Shown here: piece after piece, positions 26,901 through 34,565 of the stretch
How positions within the stretch are numbered: position 1 is the first letter of the stretch
Layout: the number at the start of each line of letters is the position of its first letter
From: Fen-1258 sp041658245
Lineage (GTDB): Bacteria; Bacteroidota; Ignavibacteria; Ignavibacteriales; Melioribacteraceae
Assembly (NCBI GenBank): GCA_041658245.1
Contig: JBBAAM010000002.1
Location: forward strand, 62,001 to 126,000
Direction of reading: 5' to 3'
DNA length: 64,000 nucleotides
Position numbers and translations under genes: made by a program
Notes under the pieces: generated by a model
Database searches by the model: none
What the model was told of the DNA's origin: nothing
What the model saw: only the letters and a program-made list of their open reading frames with translations

Positions 26901-27148
26901 GGTGGTCACAAATTGTGTCCACCTCTAAAAGTTTTGAGGTTTCAATTTGGAACCTCAAAAAGAGCAACCGGTAACAATTTGGCACCGGTCTAATCTAACG
27001 AAAGCAGAATTAGATAACATGAAATCACAAATTGTGATTTCAAGTTGAGACTTATAGAATAAATTCTATCAATCAATTCGTCCAATCAATTACGGTTTGT
27101 GATCTGATTTTTGAACCGTCAACTTTATCTTTAACCGTGATGGTTATT
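26901..27148. repeat. Array of about eight consecutive hairpins with different arms
   Basis: Eight inverted repeats follow one another with centres about 23-44 bp apart. They are GGTGG..CCACC (26901-26923), TTTTGAGGTT..AACCTCAAAA (26932-26960), ACCGGT..ACCGGT (26967-26989), TCTAAT..ATTAGA (26989-27014), GAAATCACAA..TTGTGATTTC (27021-27041), ATAGAAT..ATTCTAT (27054-27069), ACGGTT..AACCGT (27092-27119) and TAACC..GGTTA (27132-27146). The first, second, third and fifth share a CAAATTG or CAATTTG centre, while their arms are unrelated in sequence but self-complementary. No reading frame crosses it. Function unknown; it could be a structured RNA, an array of protein sites or a DNA hairpin array. 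Confidence 0.75.
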
Positions 27149-27151
27149 AAG

Positions 27152-27292
27152 TCACCTTACGCAAAAGTTTTATCTCTGTGTAACTCGGCGGCACTCTGTG
27201 TAATAAAGACCAACAAATAACACATAGAAACACTGAGCAGGCACAGAGAACCACGGAGAAAATATCTTCTCTTCAATTCTTGCGTAAGGTGA
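27152..27292. mobile_element. MITE-like element with 13-bp terminal inverted repeats
   Basis: The ends TCACCTTACGCAA (27152-27164) and TTGCGTAAGGTGA (27280-27292) are perfect inverted repeats. The inside is a second, imperfect inverted repeat built from CTCTGTG-type units, so the whole 141 bp could fold on itself. There is no coding capacity. Its right end abuts the remnant at 27295. No clear target duplication is visible. Confidence 0.6.
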
Positions 27293-27294
27293 GT

Positions 27295-27486
27295 TACAAA
27301 TTTTTAAGATCATCAAATCAAATGGAAAGAATATTTTTAGGTGCTTTGTTCTCCTATCAATTTTCTCCGAAAAGCTGGATCTATCTTGCAATTAATGAAA
27401 TTCATGACAGAAATAATCCGATTAGAACTTTGGACATGACAGACCGGGTCTCAGTCTTCAAAATAAAATATCTTTACTACTTCTAA
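27295..27486 (+). pseudogene. C-terminal remnant of an outer-membrane barrel (DUF5916-like)
   Basis: The open frame YKFLRSSNQMERIFLGALFS followed by YQFSPKSWIYLAINEIHDRN and ending FKIKYLYYF has the look of the last three beta strands of DUF5916-type outer-membrane proteins. No start codon context, signal peptide or upstream domain exists; the frame begins immediately after the MITE-like element. It is therefore probably a 3' remnant of a deleted gene. It is followed by a strong terminator at 27515-27556. The family assignment is tentative. Confidence 0.45.
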
Positions 27487-27514
27487 AATAAAAACCGATA
27501 AGGCATTTAAAACA

Positions 27515-27556
27515 AAAAGCCCCGCTTCTCGAGCGTAATCGAGAGACGGGGCTTTT
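27515..27556. terminator. Strong bidirectional terminator
   Basis: Arms AAAAGCCCCG and CGGGGCTTTT, with further pairing TCTCGA/TCGAGA inside, and T-runs on both sides. It lies between the plus-strand remnant ending at 27486 and the minus-strand lipoprotein gene ending at 27574, so it can serve both. Confidence 0.9.
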
Positions 27557-27573
27557 CATTTCTAAAATTTATA

Positions 27574-28284
27574 TCAACATGGATTAGAAATTAATAATAC
27601 GAATGCTTTCCATTTTATAAGTTGATCTCCTGTGAACATACCAGTAATACTATTAATTAAATTTTTTCTTAATGTACACATACTTGCTTTAACTGTTTGA
27701 GTAGCAGGATTATCATTAATTTTTTTGCGAGTATCTTCATTCAAAGCTTTTAATTTTGCAGCAGCTTCTTGTCTGGTTATTTTACCAGCTTTTACATCTT
27801 CAACTATAAGTTTGCGCGCTTCGTTTGCAGCTTTAATTATATCAGCATTTGCATCTCTGAACTGTTGAACTAAAGGTTTCATATCATCATGAAATTTTAC
27901 CATAAGCGCTTTTAAATCGGATTTTTGTTGATCACTTAAATTAAGTCTTCTAAAGAATAAACCAAGATGTTTACCCCAATCAAAACGCCCCATCCACATA
28001 TTGCCTGCAACCATTCCCATCATTGGAACGTTACCATGTGTAAAGTTTTTATCATTGATAAAACTGTATGAGAATAATGATGGACTTAAAGTCATACCCG
28101 TTTCCAGTGTTGCATCTTCAATGCCGTTTTGTGCGTCATTGAAATCAATGATTGCCATTGTAGGGGAATCGAAATTCACCTGGTTAGGTTCGTTTATCTC
28201 GCTTTTATTACTACATGCGGTGAAATAAATAAGCGGAAGAGCTAATATTGCAGTTAAGATTAGCAAAGATTTGATTTTTTTCAT
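27574..28284 (-). CDS. Spy/CpxP-like periplasmic lipoprotein
   Basis: A 236-residue protein with a lipoprotein signal peptide (residues 1-24, ending IYFTAC). After a variable linker comes an all-helical domain with the LTxxQ-like motif LNLSDQQKSDLKALMVKFHD (about residues 113-132) and MKPLVQQFRDAN. It continues with charged helices up to GDQLIKWKAF. This layout matches the Spy/CpxP family of periplasmic chaperones and metal-stress sensors. The GMVAGNMWMGRFDWGKH segment, rich in methionine and histidine, could bind metal. No two-component genes are adjacent. It is transcribed alone and ends at a strong terminator. Confidence 0.7.
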   Translation of the reverse strand: MKKIKSLLILTAILALPLIYFTACSNKSEINEPNQVNFDSPTMAIIDFNDAQNGIEDATLETGMTLSPSLFSYSFINDKNFTHGNVPMMGMVAGNMWMGRFDWGKHLGLFFRRLNLSDQQKSDLKALMVKFHDDMKPLVQQFRDANADIIKAANEARKLIVEDVKAGKITRQEAAAKLKALNEDTRKKINDNPATQTVKASMCTLRKNLINSITGMFTGDQLIKWKAFVLLISNPC

Positions 28285-28459
28285 ATTACGTTCCTTTTTA
28301 TTAGTTCATTTCACAATTTTGACAAATTACTTATCTCAAAGGTTTAAATAAAAATCTTATTTTTTGATACTTACCAATAAGAGATTAAATTTGCCACCAG
28401 AAACTGGGAGAAATTTACTAAAAATTTTCTTCAAGTTATATTAAAAAGAAAGGGTGAAT

Positions 28460-29251
28460 ATGAAATTTTCAATTAATAGTCTTTCTGTTAATACATTCGG
28501 GGATAAGAACGATCAGCCAATCATTTTCATTCATGGATTTCCGTACGATCACTCAATGTGGGAAAATCAAATAAACATTCTAAAAGAAAAATATTTCTGT
28601 ATTGCTTATGATGTTCGCGGACTCGGGGAAAGTTATGTGGGTGATGGTCAATATACAATGGAAGCTTATGTTAACGATCTCTTTTCAATCATAAACGAAC
28701 TCAAACTGAAAAGACCAATTTTATGCGGACTATCAATGGGCGGATATATTGCTTTGCGTTCCGTTGAACGAAGTACTGAGACTTTCAAAGCATTGATATT
28801 ATGCGATACTAAATCTGAAGCCGATGACGATGCCGCAAAGTTGAAACGCGCTGCCGGTATTAATCTAATTAATACCGAAGGATTAATAAAATTTGTTGAT
28901 GTATTTGTAACAAATTGTTTTGCGGAAGAAACTCCTAAAGAACAGGAGAAAATGTTTTTAACAACATTATTTAAAGCTCACAAACATGATCCTCTCGGAG
29001 TTAAAGGCGCTCTCATTGCAATTATGAGCAGAACAGATACAACTTCTTTCTTACACAAAATAAATATTCCAACTCTTGTTCTTTGCGGTTCATTCGATAA
29101 ATTAACACCACCCACTGTTATGCGCGCTATGTCAGAAAAAATTCCAAAAGTTGAGTTTGCCATTATTCCACGCGCGGGTCATATGTCCCCGCTTGAAAAT
29201 CCCAAATGCGTTAATGATTTAATATTGGGATTTCTGAAAAGAAAAGTTTAG
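28460..29251 (+). CDS. Alpha/beta hydrolase
   Basis: A 263-residue serine hydrolase. The ATG at 28460 is chosen over the GTG at 28454 because GAAAGGGTG lies directly upstream. Motifs are IFIHGFPYDHSMWENQ (oxyanion region), AYDVRGLGES, the nucleophile elbow CGLSMGGYIA (Ser near residue 97), LCGSFDKLTPP with the catalytic Asp, and RAGHMSPLENP with the catalytic His. It resembles 3-oxoadipate enol-lactonase-like hydrolases, but the substrate is unknown. No pathway genes are adjacent. A terminator-like hairpin (AAGAAAT..ATTTCTT then T-run) follows at 29257-29282. Confidence 0.85.
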   Translation: MKFSINSLSVNTFGDKNDQPIIFIHGFPYDHSMWENQINILKEKYFCIAYDVRGLGESYVGDGQYTMEAYVNDLFSIINELKLKRPILCGLSMGGYIALRSVERSTETFKALILCDTKSEADDDAAKLKRAAGINLINTEGLIKFVDVFVTNCFAEETPKEQEKMFLTTLFKAHKHDPLGVKGALIAIMSRTDTTSFLHKINIPTLVLCGSFDKLTPPTVMRAMSEKIPKVEFAIIPRAGHMSPLENPKCVNDLILGFLKRKV

Positions 29252-29256
29252 TTATT

Positions 29257-29282
29257 AAGAAATGATATTATTTCTTTTTTTC
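29257..29282. terminator. Terminator-like hairpin between convergent genes
   Basis: Arms AAGAAAT and ATTTCTT with a six-base loop, followed by T-rich sequence on the plus strand. It overlaps the last bases of the minus-strand gene ending at 29268. Confidence 0.5.
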
Positions 29283-29834
29283 TTTTATAATACTTTCAAT
29301 GCTCTTGAAATGTTTTGAATCTTTACCTTCATTAGAAATTAACTTCTTTTTTGTTCCGGCTTTATTCCCCGCTATTACACTATCAATATTTTTGAAATTA
29401 TTTGAAGTAGTATCAACTTTGGGTTTAAGTTGATTCTTAATCTCATTTGTAATTTCATTAACTTTTTTTTCAATCTGAACCGGTTTCAAATCAACATTAA
29501 ATAAATATGGATCAACAAATCCAAAAGAACCAACAGTCAAAGCTATAGTTAATAAAAGTGAACAAAAGATCGGTACGAGATATCCAAGCAGTAAACGAAT
29601 AAGTCTTCCGCCGGATTTATTATCCATTCTTTTAGCAGTTCTTATTATGATAAAAGTAAGGACCCAGCATATTATGACGCCTAACGAAAGAATTGATAAG
29701 AATAAAATTTTTCTTTGTGTGTTAACAGCACCGAGAACAAATACCGAAAAAACTATCAAAAATATAATTAACCGCTAATACAATAAATTTTCGGCTGCAG
29801 TAGATTCTTGGTTCAAGTTTGAATTGGTAGACAT
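29268..29834 (-). pseudogene. Membrane protein gene with in-frame TAG near its start
   Basis: The strongest initiation signal is AGGAGTTGAG before the ATG at 29834, giving MSTNSNLNQESTAAENLLY. An in-frame TAG at 29777-29775 follows. The same frame then continues without another stop as RLIIFLIVFSVFVLGAVNTQ. Two membrane helices and a lysine-rich tail with a repeated motif (FKNIDSVIAGNK and FKSIESIIKEKK) follow, to 29268. Without the TAG it would be a 188-residue two-helix protein. Either the gene is inactivated, translation restarts at a downstream TTG (29759), or the base is an error. No family recognised. Confidence 0.55.
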
Positions 29835-29912
29835 CTCAACTCCTGAATTATATCCAAATATATTTAATACAAGTCTTACATGCTCTCAATAAATTCAACT
29901 AATTATCTTCTG

Positions 29913-32555
29913 CTAAAAACCGTCCGGAATAAATCTCTTTATCAATGAAACTTTTACAAATTGTGTAAGCAGCAAATAAGAAATTAAAATCAAAGCAAGT
30001 AGAGGCCAATACAAAGCCGGCAAAGCTACTAGAGACAATCCTTTGGCAAATGGAGAAAACGGAAGCCAAATTCCAATTATCATTATTAAAAATGTTGTAG
30101 CAATTAATTGAATACTTGCACGACTTTGAATAAATGGTATTTTATTTGTCCTAATAACATGAATAATTAGTGTTTGAGTAAGTAGAGATTCAACGAACCA
30201 TCCAGTTTGAAACAATGAAGATTTTCCTAAATCCCAACATCCAAAAACATAGAGCATTATAAAAAAGGTAGCGTAATCAAAAATTGAACTGATTGGACCA
30301 ATAAATAAAATAAATTTTGATATTGCACCCATTGACCATGGTTTTGGTTTTTCAATAAGTTCAGGATCAACACCATCGGTTGGAATCGGTACTTGCGAAA
30401 AATCATATAAAAGATTGTTAGCTAAAATTTGAATAGGCATCATTGGTAAAAACGGCAGAATAATACTTGCACCGAGAACGCTGAACATATTTCCGAAATT
30501 TGAACTGGCGCCCATACGAATGTATTTAAGAATGTTAGCAAAAACTTTTCTCCCTTCCTGAACTCCTTCTTCAAGCACCATTAAGCTCTTCTGTAATAGA
30601 ATTACATCTGCAGTTTCTTTTGCAATATCAACGGCTGAGTCAACAGAAATTCCAACATCAGCAACTCGCAGAGCCGGGGCATCGTTCATTCCATCACCTA
30701 AAAATCCAACTGTATGCCCTCGCTTTTGTAATACTTTTACAATTCTCTGCTTATCCGAAGGTGAGTGCCGCGCAAAAATTGTTGTCTCATCAACAACATT
30801 TGATAATTCTTCGTCAGTCATCCGTTCAGTGTCTGTGCCGAGTAAAATTTTATCAGTAGAGATTCCGACTTCTTTACAAACTTTCATTGTTACTAATTCA
30901 TTATCACCAGTGATGACTTTAATACTGATTCCATGATTTTGAAGAGCAATAATTGCAGCACCTGCAGTTTCTTTCGGAGGATCGAGAAATGCCAGATATC
31001 CTATAAGCGTAAGATCTGATTCGTCATCTTTATTGTAAGCTTCTTTCTTTTCTAAATCCTTAAACGCCAACGCAAGAACTCTAAATCCATCTTTACTCAA
31101 ATCATTATATTCTTCTTTTAAATCAGAGATTAAAACTGATTCGATCGGAAATATTTCGCCATCTAACTCAAAATGTGTGCACCTAGAAAATATTTCTTCA
31201 GGTGCCCCTTTTGTAATTATCTGATGCACTCCATTAGGAGTTTCTACTACAACCGACATAATTTTTCGTGAAAAGTCAAACGGAATTTCATCAACCTTTT
31301 TGTAATTGGTTATATGTAATTCATCTTCGGCTTCTTTATGAACAAGAATTGCTCTATCAAGAATATTTTTCAATCCGGTTTGAAAATAACTATTCAAATA
31401 AGCTATTTGAAGAACACCTTCATCATCTTTTCTCACAACATCGCAGTGTTTTTCCAGAAGTACTTTATCAATAGTTAAGGTTCCGGTTTTATCAGTACAT
31501 AAAACATCCATAGCGCCAAGGTTTTGAATTGCATTTAATCGTTTCATAATTACTTTTTTCTTAGACATTGCCATCGCGCCTTTAGATAAACATACAGTTA
31601 CTATCATTGGCAGCATTTCAGGGGTTAATCCAACAGCAACAGCCATGGCAAAGAAGAATGCTTCATGCCAGTTGTGTTTAGTAAATCCGTTTATCAAAAA
31701 AACTAGGGGAACCATCACCATCATAAATCTTATCATCAGCCATGTAAAACTTTTCACACCTTTATCAAAACCTGTCTGAACATGCTCTGTAGTAATTGCG
31801 CTTGCCATTTTGCCTAAATAAGTATTTGCACCTGTCGTAACAACAATACCGGTAGCACTTCCGCTTTCAACACTTGTTCCCAGAAAACAAATATTTTTTA
31901 TTTCCAAAGGAGACTTAAAATTGGGATCTCCATTTGTTTCAAATTTCTCTACGGGAATAGACTCACCTGTAAGTGCGCTTTGTATGATAAACAAGTCTTT
32001 ACTTGATAAGATTCTGAGATCTGCCGGAATCATATCACCGGCTGATAATTTGACGATATCCCCCGGGACTAGTTTTGATAGAGGAATTTCTTCCTCTGTT
32101 CCATCTCTAATTACTGTTGCGGTTACATGAATCATTGCTTTCAGTTTAGCCGCAGCATTATCAGCTTTGTATTCTTGAACAAAACGCAGCACTAATCCAA
32201 GAAGGACCATTATGAAAATTATTATTGCAGTTTCATAATCATGAGTAAGTATCGAAACAATTCCAATGACAGAAAGTAGAATTACCAGCGGATTCAATAC
32301 TGCATCTACAATCAACTTTTTCCAAGTACTCTTCTTTTCTTTTACAACAACATTAGGTCTGTAGTTTTCTAAGCGGATTTCAGCTTCTTGATTAGTTAAG
32401 CCAAGTGGAGAAGTTTTAAGTCTATCGAAAACTTCTTGATGTTTGAGTTGTGATATATCAATGAGTTGAGAGAAGACATGAATACTTGAGGATTGATTTT
32501 TTTTAGCCGGAGGAATTACTTTTGGGAAAACGTTTGTTTGAAAAAAATTTCGCAT
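29913..32555 (-). CDS. mgtA: Magnesium-importing P-type ATPase MgtA/MgtB type
   Basis: An 880-residue P3B-type ATPase importing magnesium into the cytoplasm. Features are the actuator SALTGESIPVEKFE, the phosphorylation site CTDKTGTLT with the aspartate near residue 355, and the MgtA-typical continuation TIDKVLLEKHCDV. It also has TGDNELVTMKVCKEVGI and GDGMNDAPALRVADVGISVD. About ten membrane helices are expected, and the sequence LPMMPIQILANNLLYDFSQ is typical of the C-terminal membrane part. The gene follows NUDIX, four-helix-bundle and hldD genes on the same strand with small gaps. No magnesium-sensing leader fits into the 42-bp gap. Confidence 0.95.
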   Translation of the reverse strand: MRNFFQTNVFPKVIPPAKKNQSSSIHVFSQLIDISQLKHQEVFDRLKTSPLGLTNQEAEIRLENYRPNVVVKEKKSTWKKLIVDAVLNPLVILLSVIGIVSILTHDYETAIIIFIMVLLGLVLRFVQEYKADNAAAKLKAMIHVTATVIRDGTEEEIPLSKLVPGDIVKLSAGDMIPADLRILSSKDLFIIQSALTGESIPVEKFETNGDPNFKSPLEIKNICFLGTSVESGSATGIVVTTGANTYLGKMASAITTEHVQTGFDKGVKSFTWLMIRFMMVMVPLVFLINGFTKHNWHEAFFFAMAVAVGLTPEMLPMIVTVCLSKGAMAMSKKKVIMKRLNAIQNLGAMDVLCTDKTGTLTIDKVLLEKHCDVVRKDDEGVLQIAYLNSYFQTGLKNILDRAILVHKEAEDELHITNYKKVDEIPFDFSRKIMSVVVETPNGVHQIITKGAPEEIFSRCTHFELDGEIFPIESVLISDLKEEYNDLSKDGFRVLALAFKDLEKKEAYNKDDESDLTLIGYLAFLDPPKETAGAAIIALQNHGISIKVITGDNELVTMKVCKEVGISTDKILLGTDTERMTDEELSNVVDETTIFARHSPSDKQRIVKVLQKRGHTVGFLGDGMNDAPALRVADVGISVDSAVDIAKETADVILLQKSLMVLEEGVQEGRKVFANILKYIRMGASSNFGNMFSVLGASIILPFLPMMPIQILANNLLYDFSQVPIPTDGVDPELIEKPKPWSMGAISKFILFIGPISSIFDYATFFIMLYVFGCWDLGKSSLFQTGWFVESLLTQTLIIHVIRTNKIPFIQSRASIQLIATTFLIMIIGIWLPFSPFAKGLSLVALPALYWPLLALILISYLLLTQFVKVSLIKRFIPDGF

Positions 32556-32597
32556 TAATCTGAAACTCCGTAAAGAAATCTACAGTGGATATGATTT

Positions 32598-33056
32598 TTA
32601 ATAAAATTCTACATTATGACTTTTCAAAATTCCATTTTTATAAATAAACTTTGCGGAAAAAAAATTATCTTCCAATAACCATGGAATAAATATTTGATCA
32701 CCTTCCCATAAATTCAGTTTTAGTAATTGATCGTTTGGAATCCATTCAAGTTTACCTTCATGCGAGTCAATTAATTTTCCTTTAAATTTTCTTGCGGTAA
32801 AAAGAAAAACATACCAATCTTTCTTCCCATCAAACATCGGGAATGTAATAAAACCGTGCATCTTTGGATTTCTGATTAGCAAACCGCTCTCTTCTTTTAC
32901 TTCACGAACGACACATTCCTCCGGAGTTTCACCGTGCTCGAACTTGCCGCCAAGTCCGTTCCACTTTCCTTCATGCACATCATCTTTCTTTTTAATTCGA
33001 TGAAGCATTAAAGTTTTATCTTTATCTATAACGTAACAAAGAGTTGCTAGTTGCAC
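32598..33056 (-). CDS. NUDIX hydrolase, MutT/8-oxo-dGTPase-like
   Basis: A 152-residue NUDIX protein. The box GGKFEHGETPEECVVREVKE followed by ESG (about residues 36-58) fits GX5EX7REUXEEXGU fully. The N-terminal CYVIDKDKTLMLHR and the following GKWNGLGGKFE are typical of the MutT/8-oxo-dGTP diphosphatase group, which sanitises oxidised nucleotides. It starts with GTG at 33056, preceded by AGGGTGAGG. It lies in a minus-strand run hldD, four-helix bundle, NUDIX, mgtA. The precise substrate is not determined by sequence. Confidence 0.9.
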   Translation of the reverse strand: MQLATLCYVIDKDKTLMLHRIKKKDDVHEGKWNGLGGKFEHGETPEECVVREVKEESGLLIRNPKMHGFITFPMFDGKKDWYVFLFTARKFKGKLIDSHEGKLEWIPNDQLLKLNLWEGDQIFIPWLLEDNFFSAKFIYKNGILKSHNVEFY

Positions 33057-33094
33057 AGCCTCACCCTTACCCTCTCCAAAGAAGAGGTAGTTTT

Positions 33095-33451
33095 TTAATG
33101 ATTAATTGATGATGCAAGTATTGAGGATATATCGTCGAGTTCGTCTAAGAACCATTTTACTTTTTCTGTCTTTGCACGTTTACTATCGCGCACCAATGCA
33201 AGCCAAAGCTTTGTTTCATTAGCAAATTTGAGAGATGCGATTGTATAACTAGTTAATTCTTTTTTTGTTGATGCGGCGGTTGCTTCAATAAAACTACTGA
33301 TTACACTTGTTCCGCTTCCGAATAATTGATCACCTATTCTTTGCGAAACATTATCTTTGGGAAGTGAGTCTATAAACTCAATTAACTTTAATGTGAAAAA
33401 GTAGATTCTTTTTCTAAACTCTCCGCGGGATTTTGTGGTTTCAAGCTGCAT
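33095..33451 (-). CDS. Four-helix-bundle (S23/IVS family) protein, second copy
   Basis: A 118-residue helical protein of the same family as 1386-1757, sharing the pattern GDQLFGSGTSVISSFIEA (compare LLRAGTSVAANYRA) and the KLWLALVRDSKRAK stretch. AGGA precedes the ATG, which starts eight bases after the hldD stop, so it is part of that transcription unit. The function is unknown. The two copies in one window are divergent and not a recent duplication. Confidence 0.83.
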   Translation of the reverse strand: MQLETTKSRGEFRKRIYFFTLKLIEFIDSLPKDNVSQRIGDQLFGSGTSVISSFIEATAASTKKELTSYTIASLKFANETKLWLALVRDSKRAKTEKVKWFLDELDDISSILASSINH

Positions 33452-33459
33452 ACTATCCT

Positions 33460-34443
33460 CTACTCTTTATTCATTCCTAAATAAATATCTTTTAAGAGAT
33501 AATTTTTTACGTAGTCCGTAACTCCTTCGTTGACGTTTAGAATAGTTTTATCATAACCGGCATTTCTTAAATTTTTCAAATTTGCCTCGGTGAAATATTG
33601 ATACTTCTCTCTAATCTCTTCCGGCATATCAATAAATTCTGTGTTAACAGGTTTCCCCACTGCATCGAACAACGCTTTTACAAGTTCAACCCAAGTTTGA
33701 GCATGTCCGGTACCGATATTAAAAATTCCATTCTTATCCTGATGATCAAGAAAATATAAAGTCATATCAACAGCGTCTTTCACATAAATAAAATCACGCT
33801 TCTGTTCGCCGTCCTTAAATTCCGGTCTGTATGATTTGAAGAGTTGGACTTTTCCGGAATCTCTCACTTGTTCAAAAGCTTTGTGAACAACACTTCTCAT
33901 CTCGCCTTTATGGTATTCATTTGGTCCGTACACGTTGAAATATTTTAATCCTACTACTTTATCAATAAGACTATTTCTCTTGATCCAGGAATCGAAAAGG
34001 TGTTTTGAATATCCATACATGTTCAACGGTCTTAACTGGCCAAGAGAATTTTCATCATCGTTATATCCATTGGATCCGTTGCCATAAGTTGCAGCAGAAG
34101 ATGCATAAATAAATCTAACTCCGTTTTCTAAACAATACTTTGCAAGTTCTTGCGAATAATGATAATTGTTGTCCATCAGAAAGTCGGCATCTTTTTCTGT
34201 TGTTGAAGAACAGGCACCCATATGTAAAATAGAAGTTGGTTTGAAAGGAAGACCGCGCTGTAAAACCAATCCCATAAAATCATCTTTATGGAAAAAATCA
34301 GAAAATTTTAATCCGGTTAGGTTTTTCCATTTTTCATCTTTGCCGAGTTCATCAACAATAATAATTTTATCATACCCAAGTTTGTTTAACTTCCATACAA
34401 TCGCACTGCCTATAAATCCGGCACCGCCGGTAACAACTATCAT
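33460..34443 (-). CDS. hldD: ADP-L-glycero-D-manno-heptose 6-epimerase
   Basis: A short-chain-type epimerase that makes ADP-L-glycero-D-manno-heptose for the lipopolysaccharide inner core. The 327-residue product has the nucleotide motif VTGGAGFIGSAIVWKLN and the family-typical HMGACSSTTEKDADFLMDNN. It also has FIYASSAATYG and the catalytic YGYSKHLFDSW. C-terminal KRDFIYVKDAVDMTLYF and FNIGTGHAQTW are also typical. It supports a Gram-negative envelope with heptose-containing LPS. It heads the minus-strand run and diverges from metH; the shared 122 bp upstream contain no clear riboswitch. Confidence 0.94.
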   Translation of the reverse strand: MIVVTGGAGFIGSAIVWKLNKLGYDKIIIVDELGKDEKWKNLTGLKFSDFFHKDDFMGLVLQRGLPFKPTSILHMGACSSTTEKDADFLMDNNYHYSQELAKYCLENGVRFIYASSAATYGNGSNGYNDDENSLGQLRPLNMYGYSKHLFDSWIKRNSLIDKVVGLKYFNVYGPNEYHKGEMRSVVHKAFEQVRDSGKVQLFKSYRPEFKDGEQKRDFIYVKDAVDMTLYFLDHQDKNGIFNIGTGHAQTWVELVKALFDAVGKPVNTEFIDMPEEIREKYQYFTEANLKNLRNAGYDKTILNVNEGVTDYVKNYLLKDIYLGMNKE

Positions 34444-34565
34444 TATCTTCTCTATTATTTATTATATTTGAGTGAAAATATATCATTATTAAAAATGAAA
34501 TAAAATAGAACTAACGTCCTTATGATTTATTTGATCAATCATAATTATCTTATTTCTAATTAAAA

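Noticed and set aside
26901..27148. CRISPR array
   Set aside because: The units are palindromes with different sequences and variable spacing; there are no identical direct repeats with unique spacers and no cas genes nearby.
27170..27391. Minus-strand reading frame across the MITE-like element
   Set aside because: It is formed by the inverted repeat itself and has no protein-like composition or ribosome-binding site.
34444..34565. Cobalamin or SAM riboswitch ahead of metH
   Set aside because: Only 122 bp separate metH from hldD and no conserved B12-box or SAM-box sequence is visible.
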